Assembly: GCF_004664715.2 (NCBI RefSeq) | Contig: NC_051070.1 | Span: 42,000,456-42,064,455 of the forward strand | Origin: Peromyscus leucopus | Lineage: Eukaryota > Chordata > Mammalia > Rodentia > Cricetidae | Length of the DNA stretch: 64,000 bases | Direction: 5' to 3' | Translations under genes and position numbers: made by a program | Notes under the pieces: generated by a model | Databases searched by the model: none | What the model saw: the letters and a program-made list of their open reading frames with translations, nothing else | What the model was told of the DNA's origin: nothing | Shown here: one piece after another, positions 22,911-33,589 of the stretch | Layout: each line of letters begins with the position of its first letter | Numbering within the stretch: position 1 is the first letter of the stretch

Positions 22911-23950
22911 GGTTGAATATGCTGTCCTATGAAGATCTGAGGAGCTTTAAGATGAGAGGCACATGTGATGTATTACATCACATGCATAATATAGATTTGA
23001 CTTTCTTCTCAAGGTGTCACATTTTTATCAAGTTACACTGCTCAAATACAATTCAAGGGACTTCTCATTACCCTGGCTTCACTCTAAAGGGAAATGGTTG
23101 AAATAATAGTTATTGTAGTGCTATGCTAGCAAAGAAAACTAATTAGCTTAGGTCAGAGGCTATAAAAACAGAACAGTAAGCAGATTCTGGATCATTATAA
23201 TTAAAGAGAAAGGATGATTGCATGAAGGAAGTGACTGCAGAAATAAAACTGAGACTTCGACATGTTCATTATTACCATCATTCCCCTGAATGCAGTGAAA
23301 TAGATGAGGAATAATTGCAGTGAGTGATTTCCTTTATATCTGACATACCATCATTTCTACCCTATGATGATTTATCAAAACTGCATAAGTGAAAATCATT
23401 ATTAATGTAAAAGTAGAGTACATAACTATAAATTTTGGGGGGAGTTCATGCAATGTCAAATATCATTAAAGAAGCCACTTAGCATTTCTAGACAACTTTG
23501 GAGGATCCTTGGGCAAAATGAAAAATACAAAGTGATTAAATCAGCATATGAGAAAGGAAATCAGATAAAGATGGCAGAAACAGATATGTCAAGTATCCCC
23601 TGAAATTTACAAAACCTCTCAATAATTTACTCTGAAAACTTGGTATACATTATCAATGAACTAAGAAGCACTATCATATTATTAAAGTGAGCTAAAGTAA
23701 GATATTACAGAATGATCTTTCCTGCCTACCAATAAATAGCAATGTCTGGTACAGCAGCTTGATGTGTAAAACTGGCCATTTTAGTTTCTGTGAACCTAAT
23801 AAAATGCAATAATTTCTCTGATATTCTCTATTTCTTAAGTCCTTGAGTAGTAGACTCCTAAGAATTCTCATAGCCATTTTGTACTGTCATTGCCCCCTTC
23901 TCCACTACAGGCTTAAAGGTACCCTCAGTTTGCCCTTCAGGTGGTAACAA
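22911..23950. other. Unique AT-rich DNA
   Basis: Only frames of about 60 codons, no domains. No repeat recognised. Confidence 0.45.
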
Positions 23951-23954
23951 CATA

Positions 23955-24285
23955 TTCTACTTTTGACAGTAATATCCTCCATTTAGCCCAAATAATCCAA
24001 CAATGGCTACCTGTAAATGATGGAAAGTCCAAGGATCTAGTAGTTGCTCATTCCACGAGGCCAGGTGTCTCAGTTGATCTTCTGTATATGCTGAAGTCCT
24101 GAATAAATAGACTCTGATGCCATTGAAGGAATGGATGTAGTGGCAAGGTGAGGGTAAGTAGGCAAAGAATGAATGGACGACCCTTCCATCTTCCATAGGC
24201 TTCCAGCATAAGGTGTGACCGAAATTAGAGATTTGTCTTCCAGCCTCAAGATTCAGATTAAAGGAATGTGTCATTCCATCTCAAT
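23955..24285 (-). mobile_element. Rodent LTR fragment (RMER-like), minus strand
   Basis: The plus strand reads as the complement of a common rodent LTR: 'aataatccaacaatggctac', 'ctagtagttgctcattccac', 'gaggccaggtgtctcagttg', 'atgccattgaaggaatgg', 'aggcttccagcataaggtgt', 'gattaaaggaatgtgt'. The 105-codon minus-strand frame here lies entirely in the LTR and is not a gene. Subfamily not certain. Confidence 0.6.
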
Positions 24286-24299
24286 CAAGATCTGGATCA

Positions 24300-24850
24300 A
24301 AATCCTGTGTATTCCAGCTTCAAAAAAAATGATAATCTCATTAGATGCTGAAAAAGCCTTCAGAAAAATACAACACCACTTCAGAATAGAGGTCTTGGAT
24401 AGATCAGGAATACAGGGAACATATCTAAACATAATAAAAATAATTTATACCAAGCTAACAGCCAACACCAAATTAAATGGAGAAACTCAAAGCAATTCTA
24501 CTAAAATCAGGAACAAGACAAGGCTGTCTACTCTCCCCATATTTATTCAACATAGTACTTGAAGTTCTAGCTAGAGCAGTAAGACAAAAGGGGATACAAA
24601 TTGGAAAGGAATAAGTCAAACTTTCACTATTTGCAGATGATAGGATAGGATACATAAGTGACACCAAAAATTCTACCAGGGAACTCCTACAGCTGATAAA
24701 CTCTCCTTCAGCAATGTGGCAGGATACAAGATTAAATAAAAAAATCAGTAGCCCACTTATATACAAGTGTTCAATGGGTAAAAAAAAAGTAATCAGAGAA
24801 AAATCTTTCAATGTAATCCATCATATAAACAAATAGATGTGATGTTTTTC
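24300..24850 (+). pseudogene. L1 ORF2 reverse-transcriptase fragment, sense, broken
   Basis: Encodes a recognisable piece of the L1 ORF2 protein, the endonuclease/reverse transcriptase that copies L1 RNA into the genome. In order: 'attagatgctgaaaaagcct' (LDAEKAF), the NTKLNGE-like stretch and SGTRQGCP-like sequence around 24500, then 'tcactatttgcagatgat' (SLFADD, the catalytic metal-binding motif) near 24625-24645. At least one frameshift separates the earlier block from SLFADD. Both ends are truncated, with no 3' UTR or tail attached. It follows the antisense LTR directly. Confidence 0.8.
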
Positions 24851-25640
24851 AACAAGACAAAAGTAAACAAAATTAAAAAAAAATCTTGAAACAAAATAAA
24901 AACATGTTCATGACTTTTCCCAAAGATGTAAATAGTATCAAAAAAAGTAACAACTAAACCACAAGTAAAATTTCTTAACAAGTAGCATTAATTTAATTAA
25001 GTTTTAATATTTAGTAATACTTTTTTCTCTTGAATAAAATTGACAATGAAATTTCAATAGCTCAAAAATCTTTAGACAGGGTATTGTTATGACAAATACC
25101 CCTCATCACAAAATTATGTGAAATCTCATTTTTTAAAATATAAACATTTTATTTTATGTCTATGTGGGATTATAATAGCATGAAATTAAATTTAAAGCAT
25201 TTTAATCCATATATGTTTATAAATGATGACTTAGTCAGAAATATCCCATGTACCCCAAAGCTTCACTGCCCTGGCTCACAGATACACATGTCCACACCCA
25301 GGTACTGAATCACTGTCAAGAATGAACTTGCAAAGCTCAGCAGTTTTGCCTAAAGTAACCTTGCTGTTTCTCACCCACCAGGGAGAAAGCACATTCATTC
25401 CTTTTATTGTGTCTTCCATACTCTTGGCCTTATCCATATACCTATTGTTTACCATGCTATATTTGTCTACTCTGTATTTTCAACCTTCCATCAAGGGTAT
25501 CCACAAAGGCATCTGAATGACTACTCTGTTGCCAGGTTTTCCCTGTTCTACTCTAATGTCCAGAGCCAGCAAGCAACGGGAAACAGTGTTCTAAGCACAG
25601 AAAAGATTACTGCATTACTGAGTTGCTGTAGTGCCTCCCT
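24851..25640. other. Unique AT-rich DNA
   Basis: No gene or repeat recognised. A 64-codon frame at 25322-25516 has a hydrophobic stretch but no recognised family. Confidence 0.4.
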
Positions 25641-26035
25641 GCTTTAAGAACGTTAATGAATCTCCTTTGCTTTCAAGTTCATATGCCCTGGTCAAATACA
25701 CCAGCTCCTTCAAGGCCAGAGTGTAATTTTTTCAACCTTTTCTTCACATGCCCCTTTATATTATATCTATTAACCTTTCATTCTACAACCCTTTAGTGGC
25801 CTTTTTTACCCCACATAAATGCCTAAAGTGTGTAGCCTCTGTGTCATTATTGGACATCACATGCAACTTTTCTTAGAAGATTATCTCATTTCTCCTACAC
25901 TGTAATTGTCACTAAATTTTGTTAACCACTCCCATCAAATGAATCATTCTTCAGAGTAGTCAGGACTCACTATGCTTTTAGTACAATGTCCAGAGCATTA
26001 TATTTAATAAGTATGGTGCAGTAAATGTGTAGAAG
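25640..26035 (+). repeat. Possible L2-type ancient LINE end, sense
   Basis: 'cagctccttcaaggccagag', 'actctatg...atgtccagagcattatattt' and 'ataagtatggtgcagtaaat' loosely follow the L2 3' end (ctccttgaaggcaggg ... agtaggtgctcaataaat). Highly diverged. Confidence 0.3.
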
Positions 26036-26833
26036 AACAAACTATGGTCTAATCCTATAACCACCTGTAACTGATTATAACTTTGAGGAATAATGTCACT
26101 ATACATAATTGCTTTGAAATCATACAATGAAGAACGCAGCTAAGAGTTGTCAATAAGTCTCTTTGCTCTTGTATTCTCAGCTTCATTGAAATTTCCTGCT
26201 CCTGAATTTCTAACACTTTCAATTTCTCTGAAATATACATTTAATTGAGTATGGTATTTATTGAAGATTTGCTACCCCCATGGCAGTTACAAAGATACAA
26301 TGGGAAGACATGAGTGACATATCACTGCTCAGGTAGCAAAGTGATGAAAGACAAGCATCATTTATCATGCTCCAACTCAGCCTTAAATTATGTTGGGAAT
26401 GCACAGAGATTCTACTTTGCTGATTTCATTCAAATGCAGACCTGTCCCCATGTGGCAGGCAGTTCAGTTCAGACTCCCCAAATTAATATTATTAAATAAC
26501 AAAAAATGAGTTCTGAATGATGAAAAATAATAAAAAATATTCATAGTGAAATATGTTCATTATTTTTTGCTTTTATGTGAACAAAAGCAGTTGCACACAT
26601 AAATATCTTGCTAATAAAGGTTTATATATACAATATACTTTTCAAAAAGGGCTATTATATAAACCAAATCAGCCACAGAATTTATGTGTTATTCTAATCA
26701 CATTCTTTGCTTATTGACACAGTACCACTAGATATTGAAAGAATATTTTATTGACTTATTTAAATTTCTGATATGTATCGAAGCCCAAATATATAGCTTC
26801 TGTTGTGGAAGATGTCAGAAATAATTAAGAATA
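26036..26833. other. Unique AT-rich DNA
   Basis: Nothing recognised apart from short frames. Confidence 0.4.
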
Positions 26834-26839
26834 CATCTC

Positions 26840-27364
26840 TGTGGTATTGTATTTCCCCAAATATTGTGCATGCTAATAAACTTATCTGGGGTCAGAGACA
26901 GAGCAGGCACAGTATTAAACATAAAGGATAGGCAGTGGTAGCACACACCTTTAATCCTAACATTCCAGAGGCAGAAATCTATGTGTTCAAGGATACATAC
27001 AGGCATGGTGACTCATCACGCCTTTAATCCCAGAAAGCGAGCCTTTAATCCCAGGGAGTAGTGGTAGAAAGCAGAAAGGTATGTAAGGTGTGAGGACCAG
27101 AAACAAAGCATTTGGCTGGTTAAGCATTTGTCTGGTTAGGCATTTGGCTGGTTAAGCTTTCAGGCTTTGGAGCAGCAGTTCAGCTGAGAGCCATTGGGAT
27201 GAGGACACAGAAGCTTCCAGTCTGAGGAAACAAGACAAGCTGAGAAGTTGGCCAGGTGAGGTTAGCTGTGGCTTGTGCTGTCTCTCTGATCTACCAGCAT
27301 TTACCCCAATAACTGGTCTCGGGTTGGATTTTATTAATAAGAACTTTTAAGATTCATGCTACAC
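26840..27364 (+). mobile_element. LTR-like element with embedded B1-like segment and exact 6-bp target duplication
   Basis: Begins TGTGGTATTGTATTTCCCC and ends AAGATTCATGCTACA (TG...CA). CATCTC flanks it on both sides (26834-26839, 27365-27370), a clean 6-bp duplication as made by class II (ERVK-like) integration. Inside are AATAAACTTATC near the start and a segment with repeated 'cctttaatcc' motifs of B1/SINE type (about 26935-27055). Three phased 16-bp units follow (27108-27155), then 'ctctctgatctaccagcat' and 'ttttattaataagaac' at the end. Relatives lie at 17636-17937 and 60067-60544. No coding capacity. Confidence 0.85.
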
Positions 27365-27370
27365 ATCTCA

Positions 27371-27589
27371 GATTTTACTAGTTAATAATCTAAGGCATTG
27401 ACATAAGTATTGTTAAGGATAGATCATAGGAGATGTTCAGTAGATTTCATAAAAGTAATTCTCCCTTTTTTTTGGTTGTTTCTTTGTTTGCTTGTTCTGT
27501 GGAGTTTGTTTTGATTTTTATTTTCTCTTTGGAATATAATTTTTGGTTATCAGAAAAGGAAAATTCAGATAAATATTGGTGAAATTATT
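27371..27589. other. Unique DNA with TTTG-rich patch
   Basis: T/G-rich low-complexity patch at about 27462-27530. Confidence 0.4.
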
Positions 27590-27910
27590 AAGGCCACTCA
27601 CTCCATATAGTTAAAAGGAAGATTTATTTAGTGGGTAACTTACAAAAAAGGGAAAGGTAGGTCGTGGGGTCTTGAGAAAGTGTATCAAAGTCCAGCGGTG
27701 TTCTCAGGAGCTCTGCTCGGTCAACCTCCACCGTCTAGGGTTCAGGAACAGAGAGCACACTGGCCCATCCAGATCGCGGGTCTCTCAGTGCCTCCCTTGG
27801 CCCTGCCTTGTAGGCATGACAGTTGCTGAAGCCTCAATGGGGGTTGGAATTTCCAGATCAAAGCTGGAATGGCTACCCACTACAGATAAAGCTCATCCAT
27901 TCTGACCCTA
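27590..27910 (-). mobile_element. Possible retroviral LTR fragment, minus strand
   Basis: 'aaaaggaagatttatttagt' (complement of an AATAAA polyadenylation region), then 'ctcaggagctctgctcggtc', 'ccagatcgcgggtctctcag' and 'tgcctcccttggccctgcct' recall a rodent ERV LTR read backwards. The patch is richer in G+C and CpG than its surroundings. Ends and family not resolved. Confidence 0.4.
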
Positions 27911-28269
27911 TTCAAACACAGCCTTCTCTGTCATCAGCATCCCTCATGAGAGGAGTATAACACCTCTGTTATAACTGAGTAACCTACATTGTTTATCATA
28001 ATCACCTGAAGTACAGAGTTGGCCTTAAGATTCCATCTTATTTGCAGTGTATCATTGAGGTTTCATACAAAGTATTGTCCCTGACATAAACTTCTATGCT
28101 CTGCTCTGGTTAAATATTTCTACTTGCCCCTAAACCTTGGCAAGCCCTAATAGTATCTTCTTCATAGTTTTTCCTTTCAAAGTACAGTATATGTCAGAAT
28201 TAAATATCATTTAGCATTTTATTGGCTTCTTTTATTTTTATTCTTTTTAACAGCTATCTATGTCATTTG
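27911..28269. other. Unique DNA or extension of the preceding repeat
   Basis: Not assigned. Confidence 0.35.
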
Positions 28270-28810
28270 TTTTGTGTCTAATAATATTTTAGGTTTGGGT
28301 GCAACACCATATATTTATCCATTTACCTGATAATTGACATATTGATTTTTTGCAAACTTTGGATTGATGAAGAAGTCTCCTACAAACATTCAAGAGATGG
28401 TTATGCTGCAAACACAGAATTTTAATTTTATGATATAGATTATAAGGAGCTTGATTATTGTTTTTGATGCTAAAACTATGTTTTGTTGTGTAGAAAACTT
28501 CCAAACTCTGGCATGCAGTGTTTTTTTTTTTTTTGTTTTTTTTTTTTTGTCTTTTCACCACAAGATGTTTATGAAGGTTTGTGTTGTATGTGGAACTCCA
28601 GATGTTAGTTATTCCAATAGTTCATGCAATTTACATTTCCATGAAAACATAAATATGCTGTATATTTTCACATATTTATGTGTTATCTTCAATTTTCATT
28701 GGTAAAGTATCTGTTGAGGTTTTTAGATTATTTTTTAATTAGGTTGTTTATGCTTCTTGTTGAGATTTAAAGGTTCTTTGTTTATTTAGAAATACAATCT
28801 AGATGAGCAT
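28270..28810 (-). repeat. Ancient L1M ORF2/3' region, antisense
   Basis: 'tatttatccatttacctga', 'caaacattcaagagatggtt', 'aaaacttccaaactctggc', 'tatctgttgaggtttttaga' and 'ttttaattaggttgtttatg' follow the complement of a mammalian-wide L1 in order. A T-run (28520-28548) interrupts it. Confidence 0.65.
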
Positions 28811-28911
28811 GCCACTGTGAACGCCTTATTTCTTAATTTTTCATTCTACACATCTTTGTTTAATTTATTATTATTGATATTGAAAAGGAATAGTTGATAG
28901 TAAGAAATCTT
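28811..28911. other. AT-rich DNA
   Basis: Nothing recognised. Confidence 0.4.
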
Positions 28912-29065
28912 AAGAGCAGGGAGATGACTTATGATTAAAAGCTTTGGCTAAGCTTTCAGAAGACCTGGTATGATTTCAGGCATTTACATGACAGCTCAAG
29001 TCTATAACTAAAGTTCTAGGTACAGAAAGGCACAGCAACCATACACACTCAAAATAATAGAAGGA
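28912..29065 (+). repeat. B3-type SINE, sense, diverged
   Basis: 'gagcagggagatgacttatg', 'ttaaaagctttggctaagct', 'cagaagacctggtatgattt' and 'cataactaaagttctagg' follow the tRNA-derived B3/B2 order. A GGA-rich tail follows at 29062-29076. Confidence 0.6.
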
Positions 29066-30394
29066 GGAGGAGGAAATTTACTCTTTCTGCATTAACCTAA
29101 ATGCTCAAGTTTAACAGAATATAGCCTGATGTTATCAGCAATACATTTGTAAATATGCATTAGCAAATTGAAATTCAACTCTAATCTTAGTTTGCTGAGA
29201 TTGTTCCTAATATATAATAATTAGTTTTAATTATTTACCTATTTGCTCAGTTATCACTGATATGATATGATACTGTTCCTTAAATAGCTATTTCATAAGT
29301 ACTGAGGCTTGTTTAAAATTTTGAAAGGTAAGTGAAGGTGTCTACTTGTATGTATTTATCCATGCATTCTTTTCTGGTATATTCTGGGGAAGATTACAGT
29401 AATGTAATCCTGAGTAAAAGACTCAGATAACACAGTTTACCTCATCAGTTCTTCTGAGACATCAAATAGACAATATCACTCAGTTCTCTGTACTCTTTTT
29501 AGGTCCAAGTAACAGAACCAAGCAGGAGCTCACTCATTCAAGTTCTGTGGTCAATACTCTCTGATAGATTGTTCTTTAAGGCAGGAGCTTAGTGTTATTT
29601 ATTTTTCTTCACCCACAGTGTAAGTCAGAGAAGCCAGCACTGGAGTGTTTACTGAATCAAAACATGTCATTGTTTACCTCTACAAATGTAACAATTTCAT
29701 CAGTGGCATTTAAGGAGAGCTATTCTTTGCAGCTAATTTTTAAGGAGCCAAAGCAGCAGAGAAGCCATATTTATCCAACACACCACTTTAAACTGGATAC
29801 TGAAGTTGGCCTCTGGTGTAGATAATCAATAAATAATGCGGAGTGACTTTTGAATCAATTAATTCAAGTGACCATGAAGAACATCTAAGGAATATATTGC
29901 TCTAAAGAAACTGTTTCGGTGTTTGGTGCTGGCAGTCAAACCCTAGTCCTTGTCAAACAAATATTTCTCTTCTGATTCTGTGAATAACATCAAGGAATCA
30001 CTTTCAATCTATTGTCCAGCAGTGCCTTTTGTTTATCCATCAAACTGCTTGTGAGGATTCCAGAACTGTCCACAATAATTTACATTACAGCTGTTGAATA
30101 AGGAAAGAAAGAAAACTCAATCACAGGAAATGGTGGTGAGGGTAACACAAAGGGATAAGACCACAAAGAAGGGCATAGATCAAATAATTATGCTCACTTA
30201 AAAATCAAGACCTTTGGGAGGGAATATTCTACTCAGAGTAGAAGCTTACCAGTCATTATACAAGACTGGCAGGAAGCCACTGGACAAAGGTACAGAAAAT
30301 CCTGGGAAAACAGCTTGACATAAGGACAGAAATGAAAAGCATAGAGAATTTCAGACACTAAAAGGAAAAGAAGATTCTGTAACCACTACTTACT
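29066..30394. other. Unique DNA
   Basis: No gene supported. A 77-codon frame at 29592-29825 has no domain. Weak L2-like text near 29560-29630. Confidence 0.4.
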
Positions 30395-30640
30395 GTGCTC
30401 ACATATACTAGACCCTTCCACGAACAGTTTTTCCTGTATTTCTTGCCTTCAAATTTAAAATATCAGTTCAATTCAGCCTTTAGAACCATCCTTCCTAGCC
30501 ATCCCCTTTCAGTCATCACTGAAATACTACCTCCATCAGCGAGGCTTTCCATTTCGTTTCTCTTGGTTACACTCTGTCCTAACTGGGCCAGCAAGTTTTA
30601 CCAGTATCAGAGAAGCCAGGGCTCTGTGATCCACAACCTA
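30395..30640 (+). repeat. Possible L2 LINE fragment, sense
   Basis: 'cctttcagtcatcactgaaa', 'tactacctccatcagcgagg' and 'ctttccatt' resemble the L2 3' block (caaatgtcacctcctcagagaggccttcc). The 99-codon frame over it has no other support. Confidence 0.4.
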
Positions 30641-32310
30641 GTGTCTGATTCCTTTCATGTAAAATTGAAAGGAGACTGGAAGACTGGGAGGTAGGTGATT
30701 AAATGGATAGAAGAGAGAAAGCATGACCAAGCACTCTGGCTGACCTGTGTACAGCCAGGAAATTTCTGGCACCAGGGATAAGGGCAAAATTGTTAATAGA
30801 ACAATGGGTTTTTCTAAAGACATCTTGTCAAAGACAGTAAATAAGTCATGTTTACTTAAAGCCAAAGATGATGAATAACCTCCAGGTTTCTAGGATACCT
30901 TCCTCCCTCCTATTCTAAGCAATAACCCTCACAAATCCACCTCACCATTTTGTTTAGAGAAGAGAATCATCTTTACTTTTTACCTTGTTGTAAACATCAT
31001 TTCATCTCGGGGTGATGTTTAAAGCTGGGGGTAGGAAGCTGGTCTTAGAAGCCTTTGGAGATAGAAACAGAGAGCCTGCTTGTCCATTGTAAAGGTTCAT
31101 AAGTGTTACTCTCCCTTGAGAAGCCCACACCCTGCCACCAGGTATGTTTTCTTTTCTTGGGGTGGCTTTCACTGTCCTATTAATAAATTCAGTCTTACAT
31201 CATATTGGCAACATCTGAAATTCATTTTACCTTGAAACCATGAATTCTTTTTGTCTGAAGAGAGGTCTCCAAGGGGAAAGGGAACCCTTCAGGATGCTGA
31301 GGGCTAGGGGGAAGGGGGACTCCTAGAGTTGTGTATCATCCTTACTGCAGCAACAAAACAAATCCTGTAACCAGATGCTGGTGTTTACACTGGCCTAAAT
31401 GATTTGTTGGTGGATTAATCTAAAATGAACTGGGTTTTTTTAATCTTTCCTATTTATTGTGATGCTCTTTAGATATTTATAAATGCAAATATTTCCATGT
31501 CCTTTACTCATTTAAACCAAGGGTTTCCAGTGCATGAAAGATAAGGACTATCAATAATCCAGTGTTCTTTATCAAATGAGGTTTGTAGAATTTGGCTTCA
31601 AAATCCCATAGAAGTTTGAGCTGAAATCTCCTGCTTTCTTCTCCAGAATTAGGATGCAAGCGTTCTGCAGTTCCTTGAACAGAACTCCCATTTCCCCCCT
31701 GCTTGTCTTTTCCTCAGTTACTCTTTACTCTTCTAGACCCTTCGTCCCAGTGGTCCTTTTTATAGAGTTAATTCAGGACACATTAGCTCTATGTAGACAT
31801 GTGAAAAAGGTGAGATTAACAGTGTATATGTAAACAAACTTGTCTGTTGGATGTTTGGGAAAATATTCTCCTTAGGGTCTATAATCCCAAGGCAGGGCTT
31901 CTCAAGGCCCTAAGGGTTCTGTCAGACTCCATCCTTCCACTGCAGATTTTTCAGCAGTGTCTCAAGTCATAGCCTTTATAAAATTGCATTTTCAAATGTT
32001 GTATATATTTGGTTTTATTTTTGCTGGTGGAAGTTTATTCAATCAAATGTATATGTATATTTATAATCAAAACTGTGAAGTATTGTCTTCCAGTTGGGGT
32101 AATCAGTTGGCATAGGTTTCCTCAGAGAAAACTAAAATACTGAACAGGAATGTATTTCTGGAGGCTCGGCACTTGACTCCCTTTCCAGCATATGAAAACT
32201 AGCTAAGCTCTCAGACCTTCAGAAGTTATGATGGTACTCATAAATAGGTGACAAATTAACATGAAGTAGTAGGTAAACACATTAGAACATTATTTGTTTC
32301 TCTGAAAAGA
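30641..32310. other. Unique DNA
   Basis: No gene or firm repeat. 31120-31220 has an LTR-like look (CCCACACC..., AATAAATTC), but I could not assign it. Confidence 0.4.
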
Positions 32311-32314
32311 GTGA

Positions 32315-32530
32315 GATTGTGGTCACTTGGATGGCCTAGAAAGTAAAGGAGCCTGAGGGGCAAGCCTGGCAAATTGAGTTTGATGCCTTGAACCTATGCA
32401 AATGTATGAGAGAAGAGATTCCACAAAGGTGTCTTTTGACCTTCAAAGGTATGCAGTGGTGAAGGCATTGCTGTACTCACTTGGGAGCTTCCTGATGGAC
32501 CCCTCTTTCCTTCCTATATAAATAAATGAT
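32315..32530 (+). repeat. tRNA-type SINE (B3/B4-like), sense, diverged
   Basis: 'cttggatggcctagaaagta', 'caagcctggcaaattgagtt', 'tgatgccttgaacctatgca' and 'gtgtcttttgaccttcaaag' follow the order of a rodent tRNA-derived SINE, ending with an AT-rich AAATAAATGA tail. Confidence 0.5.
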
Positions 32531-32811
32531 TTAATTAATCCCTTCACTAAATTTTAAAAAATACAGTAAATTCTGCCAACCACAGCCAAGTGGCTGGAAC
32601 TGGAGTTCTTCTCAAATGTAGAAGTTACAAAATAAAGCTGTGCTGAATGTAGCTGAGTAATTTTTGTAGGTTGGGTAGGGTAAATAACAGAAGCAAGACT
32701 TGATTGGGTCATACTTTCCATGGGTTGAAATATCACTTTGAAACCCATTATAGAAAATATATATTTAAAGAACATAATGTCATATTAAACATTTGTTTCT
32801 CTAAATGTCAT

Positions 32812-32975
32812 TTTCTTTTTGTTTTTGTGTTTTATGAGACAGGGATTATCTATGTAACAGCCCTGGCTGTCCTGGAACTCACTTTGTAGACCAGGCTGGC
32901 CTTGAATTCACAGAGATTCTCTTGCCTCTGCTTCCTGAGGGCTGGGATTAAAGGCATGTATCACAACACCCTTCT
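32812..32975 (-). repeat. B1 SINE, antisense
   Basis: Complement of B1: 'gagacagggattatctatgt', 'ccctggctgtcctggaactc', 'tagaccaggctggccttgaa', 'cagagattctcttgcctctg', 'gggctgggattaaaggcatg'. Confidence 0.93.
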
Positions 32976-33036
32976 ATATTTCTTTAACTTCTAAATGTCT
33001 CTAATATCATAAAATTGGACTGTAGCCATATGATTC

Positions 33037-33090
33037 CTCCCTTCCTCCCTTCCTTTCTTCCTTCCTTCCTTTTCTTTTTTTTCTTTCTCA
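33037..33090. repeat. (TTCC)n polypyrimidine tract
   Basis: Consecutive TTCC/CTTC units and a T-run, all pyrimidine. Confidence 0.92.
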
Positions 33091-33151
33091 GATGCCAAAA
33101 GGTTTTTATGTCATTTGCTATTATAATGATTAAATAATGTGATTGTGTAGA

Positions 33152-33589
33152 TGTAACCAACCTTCTTATTAAATAAGAAACACAGAACCAATGTAAAAGA
33201 GAAAGCCGAGAGGTCAGAGCTCAGAGCTAAAATCTTACCCTTCCTCCTGCGGTGGTCCTAGCTCTCTGAAAAGGAGCTACTTCCTGTGTGTATGTTTTTT
33301 CATAGTCTTTTGTTCTGCCTTCTCATTGGTTGTAAACCCAAACACGTGACTGCCTCGTCACTGTCTGTATGTACAGCCCCCCAGGTCTTAAAGGCATATG
33401 TCTCCAATGCTGGCTGTATCCCTGAACACACAGAGATCTACCTACCTCTTCTACCAAGTGCTGGGATTAAAGGCGTGTGCCACCACTGCCACACTCTTGC
33501 TATGGCTCTAATAGCTCTGTCCCCCGGGCAACTTTATTTATTAACATACAATCAAAATCACATTTCAGTACAATTAGAATACCACCACA
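33152..33589 (-). mobile_element. LTR-like element, copy 2 (minus strand), with embedded SINE segment
   Basis: Near-identical to 4257-4672 throughout: minus-strand start TGTGGTGGTATTC and end AAGGTTGGTTACA, AATAAATAAAG, a SINE-like 'ggtggcacacgcctttaatc', CCAAT box and TATGAAAA in place of copy 1's TATAAAA. It keeps about 21 bp ('tacctcttctaccaagtgct' region) that copy 1 lost. No target duplication is readable (TGTAGA left, TGATTG right). The 106-codon frame across it is a shadow. Confidence 0.75.

Noticed and set aside
23957..24274. 105-codon open frame, minus strand
   Set aside because: Lies wholly within a rodent LTR-type repeat.
27108..27155. CRISPR-like short repeat array
   Set aside because: The 16-bp units are directly tandem without spacers and sit inside a mammalian LTR.
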